Source: Paguma larvata (taxonomy: Eukaryota > Chordata > Mammalia > Carnivora > Viverridae). Taken from it: DNA of 64,000 nucleotides. The translations under genes and the position numbers were made by a program. The DNA is taken from positions 12,062,485-12,126,484 of the forward strand of contig CM057823.1 in the NCBI GenBank assembly GCA_030068075.1. Direction: 5' to 3'. Below the pieces are notes generated by a model. It searched no databases and was not told the DNA's origin. It was given only the letters and a program-made list of their open reading frames with translations. Positions 22,620 through 34,561 of this stretch are shown in pieces. The stretch's first letter is position 1. The number at the start of each line of letters is the position of its first letter.

Positions 22620-24283
22620 TTGTCTTTTTCAAAAGAAATGGAAAAACATCCCATGGATTGGAAAACTATTCTTAAAATCCATATACTATCCAAAACAATC
22701 AGCATTTTTCACAGAGCTAAAACAAACAATCCTAAAATTTGTATGGAACCAGGAAAGACCTCAAAGAGCCAAAGTAATGTTGAAAAAGAAACCAAAGCTG
22801 GAGTATCACAAATCCATTGTATTACAAAAAGCTGTATTACAAAGCTTTAATCATCAAGACAGCATGGTAGTGGCACAAAAAACAGACACTAAGATCAATG
22901 GAACAGACTGGACCAAAAACGGACCCACAAATGTATGGCCAACTAATCTTTGACAAAGCAGGAAAGAAGATCCAATGGAAAAGACTGTCTCTTCATAAAA
23001 TGGTATTGGAAAAACTTGACAGCAGCATGCAAAAGAATGAAACTGGACCACTTGAATACACCATACACAAAAGTAAATTCAAAACGGATGAAAGACCTAA
23101 ATGCGAGACAGGAAACCATCAAAATCCTATAGGAGAAAATAGGCAGCAACCTCTTTGAGCTCAGCCACAGCAATTTCTTACTAGATGTGTCTCCAGAGGC
23201 AAGGGAGACAAAAGCAAAAATGAACGACTGGGACCTCATCAAGATAAAAATCTTCTGTACTGCAAAGGAAACAATCAACAAAACTAGAAGGCTATGGATG
23301 GAATGGGAGAAGATATTTGCAAATGACGTATCAGATAAAGGGTTAGTATCCAAAATCTATTAAAGAACTTCAAACTCAACACCCCCCCAAAAAAAAAAAA
23401 ACAAACAATCCAGTGACGATATGGGCTGAAGACATTAATACACACTTTTCCAAAGAAGACATTCAGATAGCTACCAGATACATGAAAAGATGCTCAACGT
23501 CACTTATCAGAGAAATACAAATCAAAATCACAGTGAGTGACCACCTCACACCTGTCAGTGGCTAAAATTAACAACTCAGGAAACAACAGATATTGGCGAG
23601 CTTGCAGAGAAAAGGGAACCCTTTCGCACTGTTGTTGGGAATGCAAACTGGTGCAGCCACTCTGGAAACAGTATGGAGAGTCCTCAAAAAATTAAAAATA
23701 GACCCTATGACCCAGCAATTGCACTCTTAGTATTGATCCAAAGGATACAAAAATGCTGATTCAAAAGGGAATATGTACTCCAATGTTTACAGCAGTACTA
23801 TAAACAATAGCCAAAGTATGGAAACAGCCCAAATGTCCACCAACTGATGAATGGATAGAGAACACACACACACACACACACACTCACTCACTCTGGAATA
23901 TTACTCAGTGATCAAAAAGAATGAAATCTTGCCATTTGCAACAATGTGGATAGAACTAGTATCAATGCTAAGTGAAATAAGTCAATCAAAGAAAGACAAA
24001 TACCGTATGATATCTATTCATATGTGTAATTTAAGAAACGACATAGATGAACATAGGGTGAGGGAAGAAAAAAATAAGATAAAAACAGAGAGGGAGGTAA
24101 TCCCCTAAGAGACTCAAAATACAGAACAAACTGACAGTTGGTGGAGTGGAGGTAGGTAGGGGCATGAGATAAATGGGTGATGGGCATTAATAGGGCACTT
24201 TTGGGATGAACACTGGGTTTTATATGTAAGTGATGACTCACTAAATTCTACTGCTGACATCAAAGAAATTTAAAAAAAAAAAA
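22620..24283 (+). mobile_element. 5'-truncated L1
   Basis: Starts within the ORF2 C-terminal half (GAAATGGAAAAACATCCCATGG) and runs through CCAACTAATCTTTGACAAAGC and CAATGTGGATAGAACTAG to the 3'UTR with GGGATGAACACTGGG and a poly-A at about 24268-24283. A (CA)n(CT) run interrupts it at 23863-23893. No intact frame remains. It resembles the full-length copy at 11.4 kb. Confidence 0.92.
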
Positions 24284-25667
24284 TGCCTTGCTTATGAACA
24301 CTCTAAAACAAACTGTGCATACTTCTATGTAATTAAATAAGTTGATTTGCTCAATTGCTTAAGCCATAATTTTTTACATATAGGGTAATGCTTACTAAAC
24401 TATTAGTTAGAATAATTGCTCTGAAGTAATTTTTGCTAATAATTAGATATCAGAGCCAGTTTTCTACAGAGATTTCTCCTAGTCTATAAAAATAAAAGCA
24501 TGAGAAAGCATGAGATCTGTATAAAGGAGACTATTCCACTTTCTCTTCTCAGTAACAGGGTGAAACGGAGAGAAAGGGACACAGGTCCACGTCATTTGAA
24601 AAAGCTATCAAGTCTCTCAAATACATACACCCTAAAGAAAAAATACCAGAATGTGTCCTTAATTCTGTGAAAATGAATTTTTTCAGACGGTCATGAGCAT
24701 CAATGGTTGCAGGTGAGACAATTTCAACTCAATCCAACTCTAGACCAAACTGACTCATTGACTCACAGGATTAGAAAGTCCAAGAGTAGACAAGGTGTAC
24801 TCAAGGTTTCTTTATTCTGCAGCCCTCGCTCTTCCTCTACCTTATTCTTCCTTGTGGTTCTGCTTTTCTAGGCTTCTCTTTGCATGTTGACTTCAAACCC
24901 TATTTATTGACACTGGGGACTATCTCCATCCCTGGAACTCATGTACCTTCCCACATACTTGCTACTTATTTCCCATTCTGCCTAATAAACAAACCAACAT
25001 AAGGAACCGATGTGAAGTTCTACAGAGTGTCCAGAGAATCTAAGTCCCTTTGGACCGTATTATAACAGATGGAAGGAGAGTTTGCATAGTCCTGTGGCAA
25101 GTTCGCAAATGTGTACTATTACCTAGTCCACATAAGTGAAAACTGATTCTGATCCTTTCTTAAGAAGGATAAAAAGGCGGCATTCACCATACTAATGGCT
25201 GCATACATAGCATTTATCAAAGGCTGTGTTAATCTGCTCTAGCAAAATATAATTCTGGCAAAGCCATCACAAATGATGCTACTACTTGATTGTATCTGTG
25301 GTAGTCCATGATCATCACCCAGAAACAATTTCATTGTCAAGACTGGTGAACTAAATGAGGATTTGATGAAGACGAATTCTGCCTTTTTTTAAGCTTAGAG
25401 GGAGGCGTTAATATCTGAAACAACTCTAGATTGGAATATTGTGTTTTTATTTACTCTCTTGACCAAGATGTAGGTCAGTTTCTCACACTTCCCCATATGA
25501 CAGCTCTTAACCATAGGCCAAGAAACAACACAAGTGTGCTACCAACTTCCAAGTATGTCCATTCCAATAAGACCTTTATTATTTTCAAATATCAACATTT
25601 AAAGCCAAAAAGTTCCCTCTATACAAGATATCAACTGCATCTTACAATTTCGATTTGTTCTATGTTC
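24284..25667. other. Unique interval, no gene seen
   Basis: About 1.4 kb of mostly AT-rich unique sequence. No recognised repeat or supported exon. Confidence 0.45.
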
Positions 25668-25871
25668 TTTTTGTTTGTTTGTTTTTGAGAGCAAGAGTGA
25701 GACAGAGCATGAGCAGGATAGGGGCCAAGAGAGAGGGAAACACAGAATCCGAAGCGGGCTCCAGGCTCTGAGCTCAGCGCAGAGCCTGATGTGGGGCTCG
25801 AACCCATGAACCGTGAGATCATGACCTGAGCTGAAGTCGACGCTTAACCGACTGAGCCACCCAGGTGCCCG
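25668..25871 (-). mobile_element. SINEC, antisense
   Basis: A (TTTG)n-type tail complement, GCGGGCTCCAGGCTCTGAGC, and GAGCCACCCAGGTGCCCG at the head. Confidence 0.95.
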
Positions 25872-26551
25872 TCTATCTTCATTTTTAATTTGAAATATTT
25901 CCTAGGTTCCCTTGTGGTTTGTACCCTTGGATTACTTAGAAGAGCATCCATTCTAATATTTGGGAATGGGAAAGTGACTGATGAGCGGGTGCAAGACCCT
26001 TTGTGAAGTGGACTCAGCCAGGACTAGATTTCCTTGGCCCCATACACCCCCTTTCTACCTGAGAGGCATGAGAATGCTTTCATTCCCCAGATATCAGTGT
26101 CAACTTGGACCCTGAATTGAATAGTCTTCAAAATCTTGAGGTATTGCCCCTTCCACAGGGTAGGGCTTCCCCAGTATAGTGTTACCTGAGTAAATAGCCA
26201 TGATCCCTTTGAAAGAGAATGGAGAAATTTCTTAACATTTATACTTGTCCTAGTGTTTCAGCATTTTTCCTCAGGGGAATCGCCTTCTTCAGTCAACGGC
26301 TTCTGTGTCTTGAGACTTGACTCAGTCCGAAAATTGGGTAAAGATAGTGACATTTTATTGGGTTAATTGGTATCAGCCTCCTGATCATCCATCCCTAATT
26401 TCTCTTGGCATATAAATTATGCAACAGTCATCTACCCGGACCCCAATAACACTGGGTGCTGGAAACCATCTCCAGAGCTCTCTGAAGTTCAGGCCCACCT
26501 CACTACCATTCCAACCCTACTGTTCTTTACAACAGTGGCCTTCATCTTGTT
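25872..26551. other. Unrecognised interval, possibly old retroviral
   Basis: Read on the minus strand it continues below the 26552-26956 frame without a clear motif. It may be part of an old repeat, but I could not place it in a family. Confidence 0.3.
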
Positions 26552-26956
26552 TCAGATGGTTAAGCAGTGCCACCTAGCCCCTGTCAAAGACAATTCTGTA
26601 ACAGCATCTCCTACCATCAGTTCTGACATACAAAACTTCTCAACAGAGGCCTTGCCAATCCTGTGAGGAGCTCTTGACCCGGGATGGACTTTCAGAGTTA
26701 TCCCAAGTTGCGACAAGTTGTCCAGGCTTTTGTACCCCTGCACGGACCAGTCACTGAATGCAGTCTGCACCTGTCCCCCACCTGCGGGAGAGGGCGTAAC
26801 TTTTGGTGAAGCATCTCCCTTCAGCCCAAAACCCCCAAAGAGAGATGCAGCTGTGAGCTGTGATAAGCTGGCACTCCTGGTAGCCAGGGGAGTGTGCTTC
26901 GGTCCAGAACAGGGATCCCATAGGTACATCACAGCATCTGCCACAGTAGCATACAT
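26552..26956 (-). other. 134-codon reading frame, unrecognised
   Basis: Begins MYATVADAVMYLWDPC and contains FGGFGLKGDASP. The segment is GC-richer than its surroundings and is not a known SINE or L1. I recognise no domain, signal peptide or membrane segment. It may be a relic of a retroviral or other gene, or a chance frame. Confidence 0.25.
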
Positions 26957-26974
26957 AATAAGATTAATGAGATA

Positions 26975-28157
26975 AAAGGCCTATAGTTTTGGCGGATAGA
27001 GGAGTAGAGGATTGCTTTTTTAAATTGACTTGACACTCTAGCTCAAATCAGCTGAAGTCATTTCCATAGAGCTAATAAAAATAAACTCAGGTGATGAGAC
27101 ACATAGTTTCAAAGTTGTCATCAAATCTCTCTCAAGGCAGGACACCTTCTCCAGATACTTTCTTTAGCTTTATGAAGAACTAGAGTATTTGGATCACACA
27201 TTGGTGGCCTAAAAGTCCACAGCCTGCTCACAGATGTATTTTGATTGCCACCCAGTGTTTTCTAAAAATTAAATTAGTTGCAAACAGTTAAAATCAGTAA
27301 ATCTCACAATAAAATCAGACTGTTTAATTCTCTTGAAAAAAAGACCTAGAAACACTGGCCAAACAAGAGTGCCTTCTCAGGAAAAGATTGCATTACACTC
27401 AATGGCTGGAACCCCCGCCAACAGGGCCAGTCTTCTGGTAAAAGCAGTTTTGATGGCCTGTGGCAGAACAGATTTAAGTTGGCAGAGGTTTGAGTTGCGG
27501 TAAGTTTGCACCGCTGAGCAACTGAGAGCCTGCAATATACTTTTTATTTCCTGGAGTTTCAGAGCGTCACTAGTAGAATTTGCAAATACTTTAATCCACC
27601 GAATTCTTCATGACTCTTTATCTCCAAAGGTCAACCATGTGAATAGACAGAGTCTGGGACAACTAGGCCCACAGTGAAAAGAAGACCTTGTAACTTCTCA
27701 GCCAGTCCAGACTATCCACTTTTGAATGTAGTTGTAAACAGAAGTGAGCTATGCTATGCCCCATAATGCTGGCTTCCAGATTAGATTTCTTTTTTCACCC
27801 AAAAAGAATTAAAAGCTATTTTGTAAGGACTTTTCCATTTTAAATGTGTGCATCTTTCCATAAAGAATAGCCCATAGACTAATCCTCCTGTTCATATACT
27901 CCAAAGCATATTATGGCATTCGGATTCCCCAAGAATCCTAAATCTCTTGCAGAACACGTAGGATGGACAATGAACTGTGTGGCCATCTGCTCAAATAGAC
28001 AGCAAGCGCCCTGACGAAACGAAATGTAAATATTAAGAGCCATCACACCTTGATGACCAGAGAACCAAACAAGGAAAGGAAAGCAGAAGACTCCTCTCAC
28101 TCATGTCAGGGACTCAGAAGCAACCTCCTTAAGGCTGACAGGGGGAAATGGTAGTAA
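26975..28157. other. Unique interval, no gene seen
   Basis: No clear family or exon. A 73-codon antisense frame at 27879-28100 has no recognisable motif. Confidence 0.4.
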
Positions 28158-28407
28158 CTTTCATTTCTTTTTTTTTTTTTAATTTTTTTTAACGTTTATT
28201 AATTTTTTGAGAGACATAGAGACAGAACATGAGCAGGGGAAGGGCAGAGAGAGAGGGAGACACAGAATCCGAAGCAGGCTCCAGGCTTTCATGAGCCGTC
28301 AGCACAGAGCCCGATGTGGGGCTCGAACTCACAGACTGTGAGATCATGACCTGAGCTGAAGTCGGCCGCTTAACCGACTGAGCCACCCAGGAGCCCCTTT
28401 CATTTCT
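28158..28407 (-). mobile_element. SINEC, antisense, with TSD
   Basis: Element at about 28169-28397 between two copies of CTTTCATTTCT (28158-28168 and 28397-28407). The tail complement is AACGTTTATTAATTTTTTGAGA, the head GAGCCACCCAGGAGCCCC. The intact TSD and CpGs (CCGATGTGG, TCGGCCGC) suggest a fairly young insertion. Confidence 0.95.
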
Positions 28408-29198
28408 AACAAAAAGTTGTAGAGTCTTTTCCCCAAGCACCCCAATCAAGTTGAAAACCCTTGATTATAGTCTATAACACAAATCTATTGATATTACCAG
28501 CACTCCAAAATCAAGCCATCTATATGAAAACCCTGAACACAAGCCCTTTAATCACGGGGGATCAGGTAGGGGTTTCCTAATAATCTGTCTTCTTTGGCGG
28601 TAAGGGGTTTGGCGACAGCAAACAGAACGAAGGGAAGGAGGTGATGGTGACAGCCTGGGAAAAACAAGCAGAATGCTGAGGTAAGAATAGAAGGTTCCTA
28701 ACATTGGACCCTTTCCAGTGCTAAGATAAATCCATCTCACCGGAGTCTTGTGGGAATGAGGTAATCAAAATTATGCTATGGCTTATTATGCATAGAATGA
28801 TGAACAGATGTTTTCGCTCTCCTCTGAGGAGCCAACAAGTAGGAAAGGGCACACGCTGCAGCACAAAGGATGTAACGGTGTTTCTGCGACTGCCGCGTGC
28901 GTCCACATCACCGACTGAAGCCAAATCTCCCAGGGAACAGGGTCAGGATTTGGCGTTTTTTAGCAAGCACTAGAGGTCAATCAAATAGAGAGGGTCTACA
29001 GACCGTATTTACATAAACGCTGCACAGAAGTGAACCAGAAGGAGACCTTTCTAGAAGTTGGGAGTGAGGTGATAAAAGGGATTACCAAAGACACAGAACA
29101 GAAATCCTGCTTAGTGACCTGTGCGTAGTTCTGGAAAGCACAAGAACGGGGAATTTGAGGCAAAAATGTTATATATTTTTTTAGAATAAAACCTCATT
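28408..29198. other. Unique interval, no gene seen
   Basis: Unique sequence. A few CpGs occur near 28880-28920. No supported exon or RNA. Confidence 0.45.
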
Positions 29199-29400
29199 GG
29201 GGCGCCTGGGTGGCTCAGTCGGTGAAGCGGCCGACTTCGGCTCTTATGGTCTGTGAGTTCGAGCCCCATATCGGGCTCTGTGCTGATGGCTCAGAGCCTG
29301 GAGCCTGCTTCAGATTCTGTGTCTCCCTCTCTCTCTGCCCCTCCTCTGCTCATGCTCTGTCCCTCTGTCTCTCAAAAATAAATAAATGTTTAAAAAAAAT
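29199..29400 (+). mobile_element. SINEC, well preserved
   Basis: GGGGCGCCTGGGTGGCTCAG head, GCGGCCGACTTCGGCTC, GAGCCTGGAGCCTGCTTC and a CTCAAAAATAAATAAATG tail. CpG sites in the head survive, so it is among the youngest SINEs here. Confidence 0.96.
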
Positions 29401-29591
29401 TGGCTACATCAGCAGGAGGCCAAGAAGTAAACCCTAGGATGGAAAGAGGTCTAGACTCCGCTTACTGAGGAGTGCTGGTCTCGCACCAGCTGCAAATGGC
29501 AGAGTAAACTTCCACCATTGCTTTACTCTGTGCTTCTTTAGGTACAATTTTCTTTGTGAATAAAAAGAAATTAGCTTAGAATTTCTAGGTG

Positions 29592-29795
29592 CCCCTACTT
29601 ATTAAAATTTTTAGTTTATTTATTTTGAGGGAGACAGAGATGGCTTGCGTGGGGGATTGACAGAGAGAGGAGAGAGAATCCCAAGCAGGGTCCTTGCTGT
29701 CAGCACAGAATCTAATACTCACCGAACCCCGAGATCATGACCTGAGCTGAAACCAAATCCTGGATGCTTTACTGACTAAGCCACGCAGGTGCCCC
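29592..29795 (-). mobile_element. SINEC, antisense, older type
   Basis: TTTAGTTTATTTATTTTGAGGGAGA tail complement, AATCCCAAGCAGGGTCC and CACGCAGGTGCCCC head. It lacks the CCAGGCTCTGAG block, so it belongs to an older subfamily. Confidence 0.88.
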
Positions 29796-29984
29796 AGTTT
29801 TCTAGTGCTTTGTAACCAATTACCACAAACTCAGCGGCTTTGAACAACACCATCTCACCGTTTCTGGAAACTAGAAGTCCAGGCTTGGCAAAGCTGGATT
29901 CTCTCTCTGCTCAGAGTCTCCTCAGGCTGAGACCAAGGTGTTGGCCTTGGCTGTGATTCTAATCTAGAGGTCAGGGTCTTCCTC

Positions 29985-30625
29985 TATTATAGACTCAACT
30001 GTGTCCCCACAGAATTCCGATGTTGAAGCTTTCACCCAAGATGTGACTGTATTTGAAAAAAGAAACTGTAGAGAGGTAATTAAGCTTAAATGCAGTCATA
30101 GGGTACAGTCCTCATCTGATAGGGCTGGTGTTCTTGCAAGAAGAGAAAGAGGGGCACCTGGGTGGCTCAGTCGGTTAAGCAGCCAACTTCGGCTCAGGTC
30201 ATGATCTCACGGTCTGTGAGTTTGAGCCCCGTGTCGGGCTCTGTGCTGACGTCTCAGAGCCTGGAGCCTGCTTCAGATTCTGTATCTCCCTCTCTCTCTG
30301 CCCTTCCCTTGTTCACGCTCTGTCTCTCTGTCTCTCGAAAATAAAAAAATAAATAAAAAGTTAGAAAAAAAATTTTTTTAATTAAAAAAAAAAAAGAAGA
30401 GGAAGAGACAACAGGGACCTGAGTCTCAGTCTTGCTGCCTGCCCTCCACCCCTCACTACCCCAAGTACCCCGATGAAAAAAACAATGAGAAGGCAGCCAT
30501 CTGCAGGCCAGGAAGAGAGAGCTCACCAGAAACTAACCCTGCCAACATCATCAGGAAATAGATGTCTGTTGTTTAAGACACCCAGCCTGTGGTATCTTAT
30601 TATGCAGCCCTACCAGGCTGATCCA
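29985..30625 (+). mobile_element. MLT1-type MaLR LTR
   Basis: TATAGACTCAACTGTGTCCCC, GATGTGACTGTATTTG, GGTGTTCTTGCAAGAAG, then after the SINE GAGAAGGCAGCCATCTGCAGG and GATGTCTGTTGTTTAAGACACCC. These follow the MLT1 LTR order. A SINE interrupts it at 30151-30394. Confidence 0.85.
30151..30394 (+). mobile_element. SINEC inside the MLT1 LTR
   Basis: Complete head, body and tail. The flanks AGAAGAGAAAGA and AGAAGAGGAAGA are an imperfect TSD inside the conserved AAGAAGAG-A segment of MLT1. A second MLT1 at 56.1 kb was hit at the same segment. Confidence 0.93.
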
Positions 30626-30922
30626 TCCTTCAAGCCCACAGAGTTGTGGCAGAATTAAGTTTCATATGGTTGTAAGACTGAAGTCCCTGTTTCCTTGCTG
30701 GCTGTCAGCCAGAGGCTGTTCTCAGCTCCTACAATCCACCTGCATTCCTTGACATGTAGTCCCTCCCATCTTCAAGTCAGCAATTAAGAAATTATTGCAC
30801 AATGAATCTTCCTCATGCTTCAAATCTTTGACTTCCTCAGTCTCTAACCTATAGACTCAGATTTTAAAAGCTTACTAAATGACGCTGATGACAGCAGCTC
30901 CACCTAGATAAATTATCCATTT

Positions 30923-31217
30923 TAAGGTAACTTAATTTGTTTTTGTTTTTGTTTTTTTTTAGAAGAGAAAGACTTTTTTTAATTTTTTTTAACGTTTATT
31001 TTTTATTTTTGAGAGACATAAAGACAGAGCGTGAGCAGGGGAAGGGCAGAGAGAGAGGGAGATACAGAATCTGAAGCAGGCTCCAGGCTCTGAGACGTCA
31101 GCAGAGTCTGACGCGACACGGGGCTCGAACTCACAGACCGCGAGATCATGACCTGAGCCAAAGTCGGCCGCTTAATCAACTGAGCCGCCCAGGCACCCCT
31201 AAGGTCACTTAATTTGT
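30923..31217 (-). mobile_element. SINEC, antisense, with 18-bp TSD
   Basis: Element at about 30973-31199. TAAGGTAACTTAATTTGT (30923-30940) recurs as TAAGGTCACTTAATTTGT (31200-31217). The head complement GAGCCGCCCAGGCACCCC and GACGCGACACGGGGCTCG keep CpGs. Between the left TSD and the element lies an extra T-rich stretch (30941-30972), apparently the tail. Confidence 0.94.
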
Positions 31218-31335
31218 GACCTCCCTTAATTACATTTGTAAGCCCCACCAATAATGGTGCTTGATTCGACAGTTGGGAGAAGTTGTATGTACACCAGGGT
31301 CCAGGAATCATAGGAGCCATATCAGAATTCTACCT

Positions 31336-32097
31336 GCCACACCCCTTCAAATCCACTAATTGCTAATGTTTTATAATTTTGACATAAAGAGAGCTTATTC
31401 ACTCATATTTCATGAGAGTACACATTTATAATGTCATGTTCCTGGAAAAACCTGAACATATTACTTGTACCATCATAAAGTTTCTGGTTTTATGGGTTTC
31501 CTCTAAAAACATAATTTGTGGTCATTGTCTTTTTTATAAGATTAAATAGGGCTGTGATTAAAGTTTGTTTTAAAAACTCAAGAACAGGCAAAAAAAATAC
31601 ACTTGGACTACTACCTTTCATCTATAACAGAATAAAACTAAAGATAGTTTTTCAATATTTCTTTAGCTGAGTTCTTTAATCAAGTGAAATCTTATACAGA
31701 ATCTCAAATGACAAGTAGGCTATTCCTCTGAAGTAAAATGAGGTTCTGTTTGGCCCATAATAAAAATAGAGGCGTATCTTGTATGGAACATAATCCTACT
31801 CCTTCATTTTACTCAAATTTTCAAGTTTAAAGACAGAATATGCCTCGTCTAAGCCTATATATTAAAATCAGTGGTAAAGTCAATCCTTGAACTCATATTT
31901 CTCAACTCTTGGTTTAATGTTCTTCACAGTTCAGCATGTGTAAGAGATTATAGTTCTCTCCCGGATCCCTTCTACTAGGCCATAGTTGGAGAAGTGGATT
32001 CAGCCCACTTCCAGGGATGGAATTCAATTGTTTTAACCTAATCAGTGGTCCCCTTACCTTTGCCACTTATTGGTTAAGGTCAACCAGACCTAAACCG
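31336..32097. other. Unique interval, no gene seen
   Basis: AT-rich sequence without a recognised repeat. No open frame above 60 codons. Confidence 0.45.
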
Positions 32098-32303
32098 CTT
32101 TTTGAATAGTGTATTTATCCATTTTTGAGAGACAGAGAGAGAGAGTAGGGCAGGGCAGAGAGAAAGAGAGAGAGAATCCCAAGCAGACTTCACAACGTCA
32201 GCATCAAGCCCAATGCAGGGCTCAAACCCATCAACCATGAAATCATGACCCAAGTTAAAACCAAGAGTTGGGTGCTTACCTGACGGAGCCACTCAGGTGC
32301 CCC
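32098..32303 (-). mobile_element. SINEC, antisense, older type
   Basis: GTATTTATCCATTTTTGAGAGA tail complement, AATCCCAAGCAGAC and a GAGCCACTCAGGTGCCCC head. TGAATAGT occurs on both sides as a probable short TSD. Confidence 0.9.
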
Positions 32304-32758
32304 ATGAATAGTATTCTTTAAGTCAAAAGTGAATGATTCAGAAATGAGCATCTTCAGGCCATTTAGTCCTGAGGACAATCTTACTTCAAATGAAGATTCC
32401 CCCCTTCTTCTGAGAGAGTCAGTAGAAGCCTGCCCTCACAAAGATGGATGCTGAGCTTTGAAACATTTCAGTATCTGACTAAATTGAAGTAATCAGTCCC
32501 TGACCTCACTGTCCTCCAGAAGCGAAAGTAAATCATCACTGGAGAAAGAATACTGTCCAGACAGAGCCTCAACTGTTCATTATAATTTTTATATACTATA
32601 TATAACATTTAATCTAAAATTATCAGGCATCAAAAAGTAAGAATTACCTGAAAATTAAGTGGGGGGTGGGGAAGGGAGAGAAACAAGACAAAACAGACTC
32701 ACAGGAAATCTGGACATTGAACTGGTCAAACACAAAATTTAAAATAGTCCCAGCTGAC
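32304..32758. other. Unique interval, no gene seen
   Basis: Short unique stretch between a SINE and a tiny L1 tail. No feature supported. Confidence 0.4.
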
Positions 32759-32821
32759 TTGTTAGGATGAGCACTGGGTGTTGTATGAAAATCAATTTGA
32801 CAATAAATTATTTAAAAAAAA
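32759..32821 (+). mobile_element. Very short 5'-truncated L1 tail
   Basis: Only the last 60 or so bases of the carnivore L1 3'UTR (GGATGAGCACTGGGTGTTG, CAATTTGACAATAAATTATT, A-run). The flanks GTCCCAGCTGA and GTCCCAGGTGA look like a TSD with one mismatch. Confidence 0.85.
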
Positions 32822-33070
32822 TTGTCCCAGGTGATGTATTCAATATAAAAAGCAAGATGGAAAATTTCACAGCTGAAAATGATTTTTAAAAAATTAAATA
32901 GAAATTCAGAAACTGAAAAACAAAGAATCAATTTAAGATAGAATTAAGGGAAAGAAGAGAATTCAAAAGAAAATATCTAGTGGCCAGGAAGACTCAGTCA
33001 TCAGTTCTTCCCAACTTTGTCTATAGATTCAACACAATCCCAAACAAAATCACAGCAAGTTATTTTGTGG

Positions 33071-33612
33071 ATTAGACAGATTTTTTTAAGAGCATTCATA
33101 TTAGCATTTTATTTTATTTTTTTATTATAATAATTTTCAAATTGGTTTACATATAGCACCCAGTGTTCATCCCAACACGTGCCCTCTTTAATGTCTGTCA
33201 CCCCCTCTCCCCCCTCCCTCACCCTCAGATTGTTCTTAGTCTTTGAGAGTCTCTTATGTTTTATCTCCCTCCCTCTCTTTTTTTCCTTTCCCCTCTTCCC
33301 CTCCCCCTGATTTTTGCTTAGTCTCACAAAGTCCACCTATTCGTGGAAACATATGGTATCTGTCTTTTTCTGACTGACTTATTTCACTTAACGTAATACC
33401 CTCCAGTTCCGTCCATGTTGCTACACATGGCCAGATTTCATTTTTTCTCATTGCCATGTAGTAGTCCATTGTATATATGTGCCACAACTTCTTTATCCAT
33501 TCGTCAGTTGATGGGTACTTGGTCTGCTTCCATGATTTTGCTATTGTTGAAAGTGCTGCTATGAACATTGGGGTACGCGTGCCCCTATGCATCAGCATTC
33601 CTATTAGACAGA
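33071..33612 (-). mobile_element. Young 5'-truncated L1, antisense, with TSD
   Basis: The element (33081-33602) lies between two copies of ATTAGACAGA (33071-33080 and 33603-33612). On the minus strand it starts in the ORF2 C-terminus and reads without stops from about 33598 to 33254 (MLMHRGTRTPMFIAALSTIA), then has the G-rich 3'UTR and CCAATTTGAAAATTATTATAATAAAA. The tail is unusual: A-rich, then about 25 other bases, then A7. Confidence 0.92.
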
Positions 33613-34561
33613 CTGATTTTTAAAGTTTATAGAGAGGCAAAAGACCCAGAAGAGTCAAAGCAATATTGAAAAAGAACGAAGCTGAAGGACTGACATTACC
33701 CAATGTCAAAATTTACTATAAAGCTATGGTAACCAAGAAAGTGTGGTATTAACAAAATAATTTTAAAAATTGATCAATGGAACAGAATAGAGAGCCCAGA
33801 AATAGGCCCACAGAAATATAATCAACAGCTCTTTTTACAAAGTAGCAAAGGCAATACAATGGGGGAAAAGAAAGTCTTTTCAACCAAAGGTGCTGAAAAC
33901 AACATCCACATACAAATAAACGAATCTATGCATAGACTTTATACTCTTCACAAAAATTTAGTCAAAATGGATCATAACCTACATGTTAAATGAAAAACTG
34001 TAAAACTCCTAGAAGACCACATAGGAGAAAACCTAGGTGACCTCGGACATGGGAATAATGACTTCGATAAAACACCAAAGCCATGATCCATGAAAGAAAT
34101 AACTGATGAGCTGGACTCCATTAAAATTAAAAACTTGTGCTCCATGCAAGACGCCAGCAAGAAAAGAAGACAAGCCATAGACTAGGGGAAAATATTTACA
34201 GAAGACACCTCTGATAAAGGACTGTTATCTGAAATATACACAGAATTTTGAAAACTCCAACAATAACCAACCACTTGATTTTAAAAAGAGCCAAAGAGCT
34301 TAACAGCACCTCACCAAAAAAATATAGACAGATGGCAAATAAGTATATGAAAAGATCCTCCACACAGATCATCAGGGAAATGCAAATTAAAACAATGAGG
34401 TAGAACTGCACACTCATTACAATGGCCAAAATCTGGAACAATGACAACATCAAGTGCTGCCAAGGGTTTGGAACAACAGGTGGGAATGCAAAATGGTACA
34501 GCCACTTTGGAAGACAGTTTGGTGGTTTCTTACAAAACAGTCTTCCCATATGACTCAGCAG

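Larger units (their letters stand above)
29796..31335 (+). mobile_element. Old interspersed repeat (family not named), split by younger insertions
   Basis: Left part 29796-29984 (CAATTACCACAAACTCAGCGGC, AGTCCAGGCTTGGCAAAGC), right part 30626-30972 and 31200-31335 (TTGCTGGCTGTCAGCCAG, CTTAATTACATTTGTAAGCCCC, ATTCTACCTGCCACAC). The order matches one long LTR-like repeat that I know by sight but cannot name. Another copy of its end lies at 39015-39275. Confidence 0.6.

Noticed and set aside
28189..28449. Frames reading WVAQSVKRPTSAQVMISQSV and similar, seen many times
   Set aside because: These are translations of SINEC copies in one or the other direction, not proteins.
29199..29275. tRNA-like SINE heads as tRNA genes
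   Set aside because: They are tRNA-Lys-derived but have lost the tRNA fold and belong to retroposons.
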